This document shows positions 23,323 through 37,170 of a stretch of DNA of 64,000 nucleotides, one piece after another. Each line of letters begins with the position of its first letter. Position 1 is the stretch's first letter. The DNA is from Tetrastigma voinierianum. Lineage: Eukaryota; Streptophyta; Magnoliopsida; Vitales; Vitaceae. The notes under the pieces were generated by a model. That model ran no database searches and was not told where the DNA came from. It saw nothing but the letters and a program-made list of their open reading frames with translations. A program made the position numbers and the translations under genes. The stretch spans positions 1 to 64,000 of the forward strand of contig JAEQBH010009436.1 of the NCBI GenBank assembly GCA_016808115.1, in the 5' to 3' direction.

Positions 23323-24311
23323 TGGTTCCTGTTTTGTTTTGTTTTGGATCTCTTCAATTTGACTGAATGTCCTGGAGTGGAACATGATATAAGAAATTAA
23401 AGTCAATAGATTAAAGATCCTATGTGCAGTTTTGTATATTAGCTCTTGTTCTGACAGGCTGCAATATTTTGTTAAGCTAGGCTGAAGCACGATTTGCCCA
23501 GCTATATCTCGCCCAACTTTTTAACTCTTGACCGAGACTTGCTCCCGGATATCTGTGAGATTTAATTATTGGCTAAGGTTATAAAGTTATGTTCTTATTG
23601 GATTCTTTTGAAATTTTAATTCATTGTGAGATTTTTGTTATAGAAAAGACGTGAAAATAAGCTTATTTTCATATTTTCAGTAATTTCCCAAAAAATTACA
23701 GATTGTTTTAGATTAGTCAAAGAAGGTTGAATTTGGTTCTTAGAAAACGATGGGAAAGAAAAAACAACAGCAGGCTTGATTTTTAGAGTTTTGGGTGACA
23801 TGTGGAAGTACAAGGAAAAATGTCCCAGGAACTGTGTATGAATTTTTCGTTTGATATTTTAATGAATCCAAATAAAAGGATTTTATATTCTTTTTGTTAT
23901 TATATCTTTTCTGTTTTTTTTTTTTTTTCAGTTTTCTTCATAACATTCCAAAATTATGATCTTTTCTTTTTGGAAAAATGAAATATAAAGTTTGATCATA
24001 AATATCTCTCTCAACAAATTTAAAAAAAACATCTTTAATTGAAAGAAGAGTTATAAGTTATAATCTTATTTTTGCATTAAAAAAAAATACAAAGGATATA
24101 TTTGTAAAAGGTTTGGCAGGAGGCCTAAGCACATTGGAACAAATTTCTCACCTTTTAATAAATATTTCAAGAAAATAAAAATAATTAAGAAGGCTCCCCA
24201 TTTGATACCGCTTGGGGGGACACAGTGGGCAGTGACGAAAGGAGGAAGGAACGTTGTCCCCGATCACCGCCGCCGTCACCATTCACCATCTTTTTCACTC
24301 TCGCCGGAAAA
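23323..24311. other. Intergenic between COMET-like and XPD-like genes
   Basis: AT-rich, with T runs at 23910-23930. It should hold the end of one transcription unit and the promoter of the next. No polyadenylation signal or TATA element stands out enough to mark. Confidence 0.5.
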
Positions 24312-26279
24312 ATGGTTGATCGAAGATGAGCGGTGTGCCCCTACATTAACATCTACCAGGCGTACTCGTATATGGTGGAGCTGGAAACGTGCTCTAGATG
24401 CCGGCCACGCCCTCACTCGAAATGCCCACCGGCACCGGCAAGACCATCGCCCTCCTCTCTCGTCACTAACTATGAATCTGTCTAAACCTTCAGCCCCATC
24501 AAGCTCCTCTACTGCACCCGTACCGTCCACGAGATGGAGAAAACCCTAGCCGAGCTCCGTGTCCTCCACCAGTACCAGCTCCGCCACCTCGGACCCGCCG
24601 CAAGAATCCTTGCCCTTGGCCTCTCCTCCCGCAAGAATCTGTGCATCAATCCAGCGGTTGTTTCCGCCGAGAATCGCGATTCCGTCGATGCGGGATGCCC
24701 GGAAAACTCACCTGCCAGTTGGGTCCGGGCATACTCCGTGAGAACCCCAACCTACAAACATGCGATTTCTTCGAGAAACTACGGCTTCGCGTCGGAAGCG
24801 GTTCTGCCCCGAGGTGTGTACGCACACGATTACTGTTTCAAAATTCTTTAATTAGCTTTGTATCGATGATTTCCGTTTGTTTGCCTCAGAAGGAGTGAGG
24901 AAAGGAAATAAACAAGGGTTCTGAGACTTAAACATTTCATTAGAATTTTTAGTTGATTAGTTTCAATCGAAGTGTTGCTACTCGTCTGCAGATTTTGTGG
25001 GCGTTTGGGAGGGATAAGGGTGGTGCCTTGCGCCTTCGCGCGGCATGTTGCAGTGCAAATGTGATTTGTTTATAGTTATCAGTACTTGCTTGATCCCAAG
25101 GTGGCTGAAATCTCGGAGATGCAGGGAGTCTGTGAGTGAGTTGAAGACTTTTTGATGAGGCACATAATATCGATAATGTGTGTATTGAGGCACTTAGCGT
25201 TAGTGTGAGGAGGCAGACCCTTGAGGTACCACAAAAACAAGGAACCTCAGTATGGCTCAGAGATAAATAGGTAAGTGTCTTTTTGTTAGAATTTCCGTTG
25301 GTTTTGACTTGGGCTTAAGGCTCTTCTATATGCTCCCTTTTAGCTTGCATGACATGTACTTAATTCAATACATGTATAAGAATTTAAATTAGTATTTTTG
25401 ATTCTTGTATTACTACTACTTTCAGGCCTTAGATGGCATGGAAAATTTTACTTTCTTAAGTTGCTAAATAAATTTTTGTGGGAGTCATCCTCAACTGTGG
25501 ACTACACCCCTTGTTTTAGGTGCTCCTTTAGCATGTGTCTTCTTTGCTTATTGAAATAACTAATAAGTAAACTCATGTTTATCTATGCACAATGGAACCT
25601 TCTCTAGCATTCCGTGCATGATGATCAAGTGATTGGTATCTGTAGTTTTCCACCTCATAAACTTATATATGATTTGATAAGAAAGTGAAATAGAACATTA
25701 ATTTAGAGCATCTATGGGTGGAACATTTCTTAATTTTTTACTAACTTTACTGATAATATGGGAAGGAAGTATGTGAAGGGAAAGACTGATGGAGGGTAAG
25801 TATGGAAAGGGAGGGGCTGTTTGTTTTGTGCAGTGTGATGTGGATCTTCTTGTGGTGAGGCATTGGAGAAGGATTAAGAATGGTTGGGCAGATTGGACTT
25901 TGAGCTTGTGGTAGGTTACAGGGTTAAGGGTTTGATCGGATGAGTGATGTGGGATGAGTTTCAAATGTTGTTTCTGTGGACCTTTTTGCAGGTAATATCT
26001 GGAATAAGGAGGTACTGGTCATGGATTACAGGAATGGGAAGCAAAATGGGGGGTAGAGATTGGTTTAGATTCTTGCCTTGTTAAGCAGTTCCAGAGTTGG
26101 GAATTGGAATGTGTGGAGGCTCTATTTTATTTTATTTTTCTTTCATCAATTTTATAGTTCAATATGCTGTAGGAGGGGCTGGGGTGGGCTTAGATGCCAT
26201 GTGATGGAGATAGAATTAAGCTAGGGATTACTAGTTTTTGGTAGAATCATATTGAGGTTATAGCGGGTAAAACATGGCT

Positions 26280-26470
26280 ACTTCTTTGGAAAGTGTAATG
26301 GCGCAGTGTTGTTCTAATGAAACTTTACCCCTGGAATGACTACTCTAAGTAGAATCCTGGTGATTGATAACATAAACCAGTGAGGTTTTGTCTCTCTAGT
26401 TGGCACACTATATGCAAGAATGCAGGGAGACTGGTTAGCTGTGTGAGTCATTAGCTTGAAAATATAACTT
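26280..26470 (+). mobile_element. LINE relic (zf-RVT region) in an XPD-like intron
   Basis: Bases at 26360-26450 resemble the zinc-binding segment at the end of plant LINE reverse transcriptases (pattern LTIDN...RRGF...W..C.MCKNA...), with several stops. Weak but consistent with IWKERN-less flanks. Confidence 0.4.
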
Positions 26471-26675
26471 TTGAGTTGGCTGTTAGGATGCCTGTTTTGC
26501 AGATTACAAAAGGTCTCCTCCCACCCTATCCACAGGAGCTGGCATGGATTGTGCAGGATTGCAAGAGAGCTATTTGGAAGGTTGCTCTCCTCAGCTTAGG
26601 TGGACTGCATTAAAAGAAATGATGAGAAGAATAATATGTTTTTATTTTTTCTTGGTTGTGAAGGTCTTGGTAAAT

Positions 26676-26963
26676 CCACCAGCTCTAAAAGCTCAAACTC
26701 AGGATTTGAGTTTAATATGAATATCATGTCATTTAACACCCTCCCTCACGTGCAGCCCCATAACTGCACGTGGAGAGTCAAATAAATCAAATAGAGTCCT
26801 CTATGAACTTTCAAATCAACAAATGAGGAATAAATTGCAAAGAGGTGGCTTGAGCTTAGGACCTCCTGCCAAACCAAGCTTTGATACCATTTTAAACGAC
26901 CAACTCTCCTAAAAGCTCAAGTTTGTAGGATTTGAGTTTAATATGAATATCATGCCTTTAACA
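26676..26963 (-). mobile_element. TRIM element, copy d (in XPD-like intron)
   Basis: Minus-strand copy. Reading the minus strand: terminal repeat 26963-26905, a TGGTATCAAAGC primer-like site, CCTCTTTGCAATTTATTCC, CTCCACGTGCAGTTATGGGG, then the second terminal repeat (26738-26676), slightly truncated. Confidence 0.82.
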
Positions 26964-29900
26964 CATCTTATAAGAAGCCATGATGAGTAATTCTTTATTC
27001 CTAGTATTTAGGATAGTTTTCTCTATGATTTGTTTTTGTGTTCATTGTTTTTGCACACTGTTTGCACCTTTCTTAGCAGTAAATAAATAAATGAAACAAA
27101 AGGAAAATTTATGGTTATGCTGTTTTTCTTCTTCGTCCACCAAAATTTCTCTAACTAATTTAAAAAAAGAAATCTGTCCAAATTTCTCTATCAATAACTG
27201 ATAATTAAAAAAAAGAGCCACATTTAACCTTGTTGTTCTGTGCTAGTGCTTGTGAAGGAAACCATAATGTCTTTGTTTGATTTGGTTGATAGCATGGTCG
27301 GATCTAAGTCTGAGCTAGTATCATGGGGGAAACCAATGTCTTTGATTATGTTGATGGTCTGGCCTGGTCTTAGCCTGTGATTTATTTCTTTCCTTTGTTT
27401 TTGGTTCTGGGGCCTCAACGATCCTTATGCACTCCCTATGTTTGGGGTGTACCCCAGTCCCTTCCCTTACAACTAAAAAAAAAAGGTTATACTCCATAAA
27501 TTTTTTCACTTTTCCCGCAGAGTGTCGGATTTTGAGGTTTGAATGCTCTAAATGCCATGTGATGCTTATGTCTTTTGAAGCTTGCCAAGGGGCAACAACG
27601 TTGAACATTTGCATCTTCATCCTCAAAGTTTTGGTTTTGGATGAGGTAAACATATTACTTGTATGCATGTTTGGGGTGTCTAGGTCTTAGCGGTTAAAGT
27701 GCTGCTTGATGACATGGCAGTTTCTGGAGAAAGAAAATTGCAATTGGAGATAGAAAAGACTAGTTTATTCTGCTTATGTTGATACATTGATGGAGTAAGT
27801 GTCGTGTTAATTGTGAATATCAGTTTTTAAATCTTTGTTCTTGTGGATCGCATGCTCAACTGAGATGTTAATCTTATAGTCTTCATCAGCAATTTCAGTG
27901 AATTGATCTATTTTTACTTTCCTTAGAAACATTTATTTTGGTTACAGCTCCTTGTCAAAAAAAAAAAGAGGCTATGTCCTTTCTTTTATGCTCTTTATCT
28001 GTAGCACATACGCCGCACAAACTTTTCCATCCACAAAAACTGAAACATATTCGTGTGACACCTTGTGCTTTTGTATCCAAATCGATTACAATTATGCTTC
28101 ATATGTTTGTCTTTCTCACATATGTGCTTGCCTTCATGCAGAACAATCATAAGTATAAAATTAACTAGTAATTATCTTATCATTCCTTAGACATTTGCCA
28201 TGAAATATGCTATTTAGGATTGAGTTTCACAAATTGGCAGATTACCGCTATATGCTGGTTCTTTGCTTCTGTCCTTAGAAATGAAGTTCATTAAATTGTT
28301 CAACTTGGTAGGAAGGTTCAAGGCCACTGATGCGGGTAGATTGAGAGCAGAATACAACAGGCTTGTTGAGGGTTTGGCCATCAGGGGAGACTTACCTAGT
28401 AAGTGGAATGCCTTGTATTTTTAATGAAGTCTAAAAACATTTTTTGAATGCACAATCTGACAGTTGACATACTCTTTTTTTTTTTCTTCTTGTTGCAGTT
28501 TCAGACACCTGGCTTTCAAATCCTGCTTTGCCTGATGATATTCTGAAGGAGGCTGTTCCAGGAAATATTCGGCCAGCAGAGCATTTCCTTTCTGTTTTAC
28601 GCAGATTGGTTCAGTATCTCCATGGTCGCCTGAAACTGAGAATGCTGGGAGAAGGAAGGACCTGTTGCCTTTGTGGCCGCATTAATTCCCAGGCTGGAAT
28701 TGATCAGAAATGTTGGAGGTTTTGTTATGACTGCCTGCACCCCCTCATGATGACTCTAGAAATTACGGACACGATGAGTTTTACACATCCAAACAATATG
28801 TGACTTTACATAATTCTTGTGGGAACATACACTAGGGATTTTCACTATCATTGAACCATTTTGATGAAAGAATGCCACATATATTCTGATCCTGTACTGC
28901 AGGGTTTGCTTATTTGTATTCTTTTCTTCTTTTTTTAAAATAATTTTCTGGAATAAGTAAGCTGTTTATGGACTTTATGCGCAAATAACACAGTGGTTTC
29001 ATGAGTCTTGAATGATTAGAGGTCAAAACTACATCTTTATTTATACTATCTAGAAGTTATCCATCTCCCATTTCTCTTAATATGCATGATAGTTGTTTGT
29101 ATGCCATTATTTGGTCTGCCCATTGTTGTACTCTCATGGTTGAACTATTCTACTGTATTTATCTAGTTACCTGTAAATTCAATTGTGGTTCCATTCATTG
29201 GTTTTTCAGCTTAGTTGCCACGATGCTTCTCTTGCCATAAAGCCTGTTTGATCGATTTCAATCAGTCGTGATTACTTCTGGAACTCTAAGTCCTATCGAT
29301 CTCTATCCTCGCCTTCTCAATTTCAACCCAGTTGTCAGTCGGAGTTTTACAATGTCCCTGACAAGGAATTGCATTTGCCCTATGGTTCTCACTCGTGGGA
29401 GGTAAAGAATTAAATTACGGTTTGTTTATTTTTTCTATTCAATAAGTTGGGTGATTGTTTCTATTACTACAACATTTTTTTTCAATCTTAGTTGAAAGAG
29501 ATTTGATATTTCTTCTATTTGGTGGTTTTGATATATTTATTTTCTTTCTCCTTATTGAATTTAATTTCTTATTATTTCAGTGACCAGCTTCCTGTGAGTA
29601 CAAAATTTGATATGAGAAGTGATCCAGGTGTTGTAAGGAATTATGGGAGGCTCCTGCTGGAGATGGTGTCTGTCGACCAGATGGGATTGTATGTTTTTTT
29701 GTGAGTTATTCTTATATGGACGGAATTGTCAATACTTGGAATGAAACTGGAATTTAAAGGTGAGAATGTGCCCTTTCATCTCTATTTTACATAACTTCTA
29801 TTTTGAAAATATCCCTCTTTTTTCCTGTTAACTCCAGCTCCAATGTATTACCCATCTCCCATCTTGATTCTTTTCCTGCTAGAATCTCATGAGATATTTT

Positions 29901-31589
29901 CTTGAAACTTGATTTACTCTGCCTCAGTGTGAGATTCTAAACATGGGCTCAACTAATTCTGCATAACACTACACGCCTCTTGGGAATTATTTTTATTAGT
30001 AGGAAAAACTAATTTTCTTGATAATGCATTTTTATTGCAGGGAGATAATACACAAGCTTGTCTTATTGAGACTGTGGATGTAGAAACTACATTAGCTCTA
30101 GACAACTATCGCAGAGCTTGCGACTGTGGGAGAGGTGCTGTCTTTTTCTCTGTTGCAAGGTACTATTTTCATTAGCCTTTATATTCGTGATTATTGAACT
30201 TGAATGAGGGTCTGCAACTAATTGCACCAGACTAAAAATAAACTGGGTTGTGGTAGTGTAATATCATGGTAACCTGAAGTAGTTTTTGGTGATGTTGCTA
30301 AATTATTGAAACTCAGGGAACTTAATTTTATTAACAGGCTTAAGGATTGAAAATTAATGTTTCATCTCTGATCTATACAATGCACATAACAGTCAGGGAA
30401 GGACACATTAATATCCTGATGATTTGATTGTCAAAAGAACATAATGAGGTTTTATTTAGATATTTGTATCTAGGTTGTTTTAAGACACTTGGTGTTTTTT
30501 TGAATGAGATAAAATTCAAAAGGCATTTGGGAATCCCCTGATCCCCTGGTATGAACTACATGAAGGGTTGGGATGATTGAGGATCCATGAAGGTGAGATT
30601 AAATATTTATTTCCTCACTTTTGCAGGGGAAAAGTAGCTGAGGGTATTGATTTTGATCGACATTATGGGAGATTAGTGATAATGTTTGGAGTTCCTTTCC
30701 AGTACACATTAAGCAGGTAAATTTACTACAAATATTTCTTTATTTCCTTTTTGTGACTGAAATCATGTTATTAATGTCATACTGTTTTGCTGCTTGTTAT
30801 CATTGTGTCTGATATGTATATTTTTACTGGCTAGTTTCATAAGTTGCTATTTCTGCCTATTTAGCTTAGATATGATTTTCGTTTTGCAGAATATTGCTTG
30901 CACGTTTGGAATATTTACGGGAGACATTCCAGATAAAGGAAGGCGATTTTCTGACTTTTGATGCATTGGTATTGTTTACCACATTTTTTTGTCATTTTGA
31001 TCAATATGCATTATTGGCCTTAGGTTGGTTAGTTCATGTCTTGCTTAGATAATATGAACTTCATTAATGGGAATGTAATTGAGCAGAGACAAGCAGCTCA
31101 ATGTGTTGGCCGGTAACTGGGCTCAAAGGCAGGATTATGGATGACATTTGCTGACAAGAGGTTTGTTTTTCTCTCTTTTATTTAAATTTTCCTTTGGATG
31201 AGAAAACAGTTTCATTGCATTGAAATAGTAAGTATAAAGAAGAACGAGAAATTTGTTCAGACCAGTACATTCTGTGTGCAAAGAAAATAAATGTATACTG
31301 TAAAAGATAGTAAACCTCTCCATCCTTCTAAATTTTATTTGTTAAAACATTTTTTTATTACTCCAGATTTGATTGGTAAAGTAGGTTATGCCTTTTATCT
31401 AAAATATTACTTCACTTGAACTTTTGTGCCATAAGCCAGTACACAGATTTTGATGATGAACAATCTATAGTCCGTTGAGGCCTATGGAAACCAAAAGAAG
31501 CTGGAAAGGCGTTTCCAGCTGCTTATGTGGAATACAAAAGAAAGTGAATCAAACGAATACGTGAGCGGGATTTCGCTTGAATCGCTCCT

Positions 31590-31780
31590 AGCTTAACTAG
31601 TGGGCTCGAGTTCGAGCCATGAGAATGCAATTATGTTATGTGGTAAAGCCCATCGCCCTCACAGGGTCCTCCCGGTTCAAATGGTAGATTAGTCTCACAT
31701 GATGACTTAAAAGTATTTTCAGTACAAGATGAGCCCATTTAGATACCTTATGGTCTGACAAAAAAAAAAAAAAAAAGATG
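31590..31780 (+). repeat. SINE-like element with poly(A) tail
   Basis: Starts near a CCTAGCTTAACTAGTGG box, has GGTTCAAATGG as a possible B box, and ends in 16 A at 31761-31776. Different from the 41.6-kb SINE family. Confidence 0.45.
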
Positions 31781-33108
31781 ATAGTGATGTACAAGATGAA
31801 ACTGAGCTTATATTTGTGGTTACCACTTGCATCCTTAGTCCATTGTTTAACAACATATGCAAATAAGTTGGAAGCATCAAGAGAGCTCAATTGGGGAATT
31901 CACACCGCATTTCTTGATCCTTTGTTACATAAACTGGCTAGATAACTAACTACCTTCATTTCTGTTGATCATATCAATGCCTTCGGACTCCAGATATTTC
32001 TGAAATATATTATTGGGAAGTAATTTCATTTGCATTTTTCACTCCTCATAATGCCTCCTTTGTATCGTCAACTGAACTTGTGCAGGTACAGTCGTCATGA
32101 TAAACGCTCTAAATTGCCTGGATGGATTCTCTCACATTTACGCGATGCACACCTGAATTTGAGCACCGACATGGCCTTGCATATAGCCTGAGGTATGTCT
32201 CTCATTCATTGTGTGCCCACAATCTTGATCTCTTCGACGTTGGAAAACAAGAGATAGATAATCTGTCAGACTTGGAAAGTATGGTCTAACAGGAACATGA
32301 TCTTAAATTGTTTGTCATATAGACTGTGACACTAGTTTTGATCCCAGTTCAAATAAAGAATATTTACAATCCTAGATTCCCCAATTTCGACCCTATGTTT
32401 CATTAGGCATTGTTGAGTTTGATAAAAGTTCCATGTTTGATCAATCAAGTGAGTGTATGCATTAGTTGGTGAACGTCATTCTGAGTATATATATTTAACA
32501 AAATTTCTGTGAAGCTCTAGATCTTGGAATACTGGGCTTTGCTTGGGAAAATATTTTTTGTTATGAAAATTAGTGTTTTGTAGAGAATAAAATTCTGTTT
32601 GAAACCTGAAAACAATTAAAAAGTATTCTTTGAAGAATTGTGTTAGGGTCTGTCTGGTCCTCGCTTTAGTGTCGTTATCGGGTAACAATTTTTTTTGAAA
32701 CACGTATAACACGATTCCTGCCTCCTAAATTGTTCTGCTATATGAATTGTGCTTTTTTGTGATTTTCAGAAAAAAAAAAAAAGAAAAAAAGAGGGAACCA
32801 AACGCTCTCAATGTTTTCCTATTTTCTTGTTTTTAAGAAGTTATAAAACAAGCAAAAACATGAACCAAACAGGACCCTTGGTTGTTTCTAAAAAAAAAAT
32901 AAAGAAAAAAAGAAGAAGACAGTTTTCTGTTTCGTAGTTGTGAAAAGATGTTATGGAAACTCATATTTGTTGATCGTGATTGCAGTTCCTCCGGAAGATG
33001 GCTCAGCCATATGATAAGGCCGGTGGGAGCGGTAGGAAAACCTTATTGTCACAAGAAGATTTGGAGAAAATGGGCGATGGATCTATGAATGAAATGTTGT
33101 TTTGAGGA

Positions 33109-33132
33109 CCATATATATATATATATATATTC
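33109..33132. repeat. (TA)n microsatellite
   Basis: About eleven TA units directly behind the XPD-like stop codon. Confidence 0.85.
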
Positions 33133-33860
33133 TCTGCCAGAGTCCAAGTTTTCACATTCACGTTTTATCTTCACAGGAGGAAAAAGTTTTCTGCACCGAG
33201 GAGGTTCCGTTCCAGCCATTGCAGGGATTTTGAGCCTGTATTTATTTTTACTCTGTATGGTGGGATGCTGGCATGTAGGCTGTAGCTTTTTCGCACCCAT
33301 TGCTGGTATATTTCTTATTATTAATTTATTCTACTTTTTTTTTTTTAATAGGGATGCGTGCTTGAATATAAGGTTAAATGATTATCTGGTTTTATTTTAG
33401 TATTTGATAATAATTGATAGGTTTATAATAATAATATGATCATTACACGTAACTCAAAATAATGTAATTTTAAAAAAAAAACCTTTGTTTTATTTTTGTT
33501 TTGGACAAAAAGAACCTTAGTGTTTATATGTGTTGATAGAATATTCAAAGTTTAAAACTTATGATATTTAGGGAACAGTTTATTACATTTTTATTGTAAA
33601 AACCTTAGTTGAATAGTTAAATTAAGAAAAATATTACTTATTAATAAATTAAAATTATATTAAAACGTCATATTTTAATAAGATAAATTTGTTTGAAATG
33701 AGAAAGAGATTCTTACCATAAAAATTTTTAAAAAAAATCACTAAATGTTTATATAATTTTAAATCGGTGAGTTGTTGCTAGTGAAATGGAATTAGTTTTT
33801 TTTTTTTTTTATAATTTATTTATTAAAATTTTTATGGGGGTTTATTTTTATTTTGAAATT

Positions 33861-33868
33861 TATAAAAG
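33861..33868 (+). promoter_or_regulatory. Likely TATA box of the coiled-coil gene
   Basis: TATAAAAG. About 30-60 bases downstream begins a purine-rich then CT-rich leader (33910-34079) that ends at a good donor (CCAG/GTATTC) and continues into a CT-repeat intron start. Confidence 0.5.
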
Positions 33869-34108
33869 GGGGTATGGGCTTGGCAATATATAGCCTATGG
33901 CTGGGATAGTGGCAGTGAAGCCAGCTCATCAGGCATCACATAACAGGAAGGCCGAAGGAGAGCAGAGGAGAATCCAAAAGCAAAGAAACCGGAGAGAGAA
34001 AAGTTTTGGCAGCATCTGAATTCTAGGCATAGCTTGCTTGCTTCTTCACCTCCCACTCCCATTCTTCACACCTTCCAGGTATTCCTCTGATTCCTTCCAC
34101 CTCCTCAC

Positions 34109-34140
<32 letters not shown>

Positions 34141-36132
34141 ATTCCTTTCCTCTGTCTTTTCTTTTCTCTAATTTCGAATTGGTTTCATTTCATCTCTTTC
34201 GTTAGGTTAGGTTGGATTTATGTTTGGTGCTTGCTTTGGATTAGCTCATGTGTTTTTTCCTAATTATTATGAACAATCATTCAAGCCGAACTCTTCCCTA
34301 ACTCTACTTGTCATTTTCTTGTGCATCAAAGTTTAACTTGGAAACACTGATTTTTCATGTCCATTTCTCTTCTGTGTTTTTTTTTTGTCTTCCATTTATA
34401 AGATGAAGTGGAAAATTAAGCTATGTGAATTCAATCTAGTCTGCTATTATTGTAGTGCCTTGTCCGCACCTAATGAAATCAAAGGCTATGGACGCTTAGG
34501 ATGGAAGAAAGCGCTTCATTTTGCGTCTCTAATTAGGATGCTACACTTCGACTCATCTTAATCTTGTTTCCTTTATTTATTTTTCATTTTTTTCATTTTA
34601 TTTATTTATATTTATTTTTGATGTCGGAGTCCATAGGAGCTGTAAAAGGGCAACATTCTATACTGGAGATTAAATGTGACGTTGATTTTGGTTCATTCAA
34701 TCCCATGACGGTCCTATCTATGCTTTGCACAAACAAATTCTTTTCCAGTTCAGACAAAAATGGAAATCACTAAGAATCATCAGTAGCAATGATCATGAAT
34801 TTGGATCTCCGAACGTAAATTTTTTTAAACATGTTTAGTACTCTAGAAGTAACTATTAGTAGTTTTGCAATGGAATTGAGATAATAAAATGAAATGATCA
34901 ACACCTGGTCACTTAAAATGAATGATAGAATTTGTGTAGCCTCTCATTGTGTACTCTTCAACTACTTAGTGTGTTTAGCTGGTGTTTTCAGTTTCAAGGA
35001 ATTTTGATCTGAAGTTGGTTATGGCATAATATCTGATGGTGAGAGTTGTGGGGAACTGGAGAGGATGCAAAGTTCAAGTACAATGGAATTCATCATTTGA
35101 TGGATCTAACTCAGTAAAACTGGGTATAGAAAAGAGAAGGCTTTAGATAAGTTTTATTCATCTGATTTGAAAAATAGAATTTTTGGACCAGCTAGAATTT
35201 GCTAGATGACTTATTTACATCTAATGGTTCAGATTTTCAATGAGTACAAGTTTGATTGAAATAAAATGGTAAAAAGTTTTAAATGAATAAAGTTGTGGTA
35301 TCATTGTTCAATAATTAAAAAAGTGTAACCTACATGTTTTTGGTGCTAACCCTACTTTAGTGTTGATGTGGCAGATATGAACACCTACTTCAGCCTTAAG
35401 GGCATCAACTAAAGTATCTTCCATTTGGGGACTCTTTGATCTTCTCATAGATTTAAAGGAATGATATGTCCGTTGGTGTCATTCTTGCATAAGTTTTGAT
35501 ACACCACTGCTTGTGAAAAGGAACAGCCTTAGTCTAGGATTTCATTTTGAATTTGTAAAGTGAAATATGTGGGGTTGTCCTGAGAATAAAGGCAGTGGTA
35601 GATAAATTTGTCCAGGAGTTGAAGGAAGCACTGGATGCAGATATACAGGACAGAATAATGAAGGAGAGAGAGATGCTGAGTTATATTGAAGAGCGTGAAC
35701 GTGAGGTTGCTGAACGTGAAGCTGCTGGAGCTTTTCCCGAGCTCTCTCTGCCGTGGAGGTATCTATTAGATATAATTCTATTTATGGTGTCAAAACTTTT
35801 CTCTATTTGCAGTAATGTTTTCATTTTCTATCTTTTGCATAAAAATACATTCTCTTGTGGTTATTACCAGATATTATGTTTGTTGCAGTTGACAGTAATG
35901 TCCTCTGAGTTTATGATGTGCTTATACATTTTGTATATTTTAAGTGTTTTTTACCTTGTATTAAAAAAAAAGTGTTTTTTACCTTTGATGTTTATTCCTT
36001 ATTTCTGGTATTAACCAGTGGAATTCGGGCTTATGAGCCTGCAATGTAAATGGGCATTGGCACCAAAAAATAATAGAGTAGAAATGGGTCATCCTAGTTG
36101 TAGAAATAGTAACCAAAATGAAAAGAAATATG

Positions 36133-36434
36133 TGTTAGCACATGATATTCATATTAAATCCAAACTTGCCATGCTTGAGCTTTTTGGAGAGTTGGTTGTT
36201 TAATATGGTATCAGAGCCTGGTTTGGTAAGAAGTCCTAGGTTCGAGCCACCTCTTTGCAATTTATTCCCCATTTGTTGATTTGAAAGTCCATGGAGGACT
36301 TTGTTTGGTTTGTTTGATTAACTCTCCACGTGCGGGTATGGGGCCGCACGTGAAGGAGGGTATTAAAGGCATGATTTTCATATTAAACCAAAATCCTACA
36401 AGTTTGAGCTTTTAGGAGAGTTGGTAGTCTAACA
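36133..36434 (+). mobile_element. TRIM element, copy e (in coiled-coil gene intron)
   Basis: The best preserved copy. First terminal repeat 36133-36204, then TGGTATCAGAGCCTGG (primer site), CGAGCCACCTCTTTGCAATT, CTCCACGTGCGGGTATGGGG, CGTGAAGGAGGG, and the second terminal repeat 36361-36434. Total about 300 bp with no coding capacity. Confidence 0.85.
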
Positions 36435-36954
36435 AAAGATAATGAAAGGTTATGTTTGAGTACCCATGATTGTAGTTGGTTCTAAAAAAGTGCTTAGGTA
36501 AGAAAAGAAAATGCTAAGAAAAATAATTGTCTATTGATTTCACCATTGAAAAATATGACAGAAAATCAAATACAACTAAGTTTGGTTAGAATTTAGAACC
36601 ATCTGCATTTTAAATTTATTTATTATTTATATAAAAGAGTCAAAATCAATAAATTAGAATGATGTAGTACATAAAAGTAATTTATTCACTTGAACTCTAT
36701 TTTTTATATTCCTTTACTTTTTTCTTGTTCTAATTTTTAATTTTCTTTCATTTTCATCACTTTTCAAGTTTTATGGAAGTCCAATATAGCCTTTGTGTTT
36801 TTTTTTTGTTAACCGGGGTACTGAGCGACCCTCTTGATTTTTTCTGGTGTCATCTATGCTTTGTGCTGTTAGTTAGTACATACATAACTTACATGTTTAT
36901 GATCTCATTAACATGGTGACTTTATAGTGGTTTTGCAAACTATTGCCCTTTTTT

Positions 36955-37170
36955 TTTTTTGATGAGGGAAGACTATTGAACCGTGTCCAGTCGATGTGGG
37001 ACTTCCAATACCTCCCCCTCACAGAGGCTGGGTATTTTTCTTTTCTTTTTCGATCCCTTTCAGAGGATGGTAAGTTTAGAGCCTCCTCCATTGTGATCCC
37101 GACACCCGGCCAGCTCTGATACCACATGTAGGCCTTCCCTGATTTTTCCTGGCCATATGTTGAACCTGGA
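36955..37170 (-). mobile_element. Second TRIM-like remnant
   Basis: Minus strand carries GTGGTATCAGAGCTGG (37103-37124 region), a tRNA-Met primer site, next to AAGTCCCACATCGACTGG, a motif shared with small plant TRIMs. Only one terminal repeat can be placed. Confidence 0.5.

Larger units (their letters stand above)
24312..33105 (+). pseudogene. UVH6: XPD/ERCC2 (UVH6) DNA helicase gene, full intron structure, many frame lesions
   Basis: XPD is the 5'-3' helicase of TFIIH for nucleotide-excision repair and transcription. Pieces in order: AYSYMVEL, Walker A as PTGTGKT-coding bases at 24424-24447 (out of frame), CTRTVHEMEKTLAELRVLHQ, SSRKNLCINP; exon near 25010-25240 with ALSVSVRRQTLEG; 28312-28398 (ATDAGRLRAEYNRL); 28499-28910 (SNPALPDDILKEAVPGNIRP); 29212-29400 (SPIDLYPRLLNFNP); 29579-29700 (VSTKFDMRSDPGVVRNYGRL); 30042-30161; 30627-30717 (GKVAEGIDFDRHYGRL); 30889-30968; 31085-31161 (AAQCVGR); 32086-32192; and 32985-33105 ending EDLEKMGDGSMNEMLF plus TGA. 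Most exons need one to four single-base indels to stay in frame. Because introns remain, it is not a processed copy. It is either a decayed duplicate or a locally error-rich assembly. Confidence 0.9.

Noticed and set aside
33049..33400. Open frames on both strands around the TA microsatellite
   Set aside because: They combine the XPD-like last exon read backwards with simple repeat; no protein signal.
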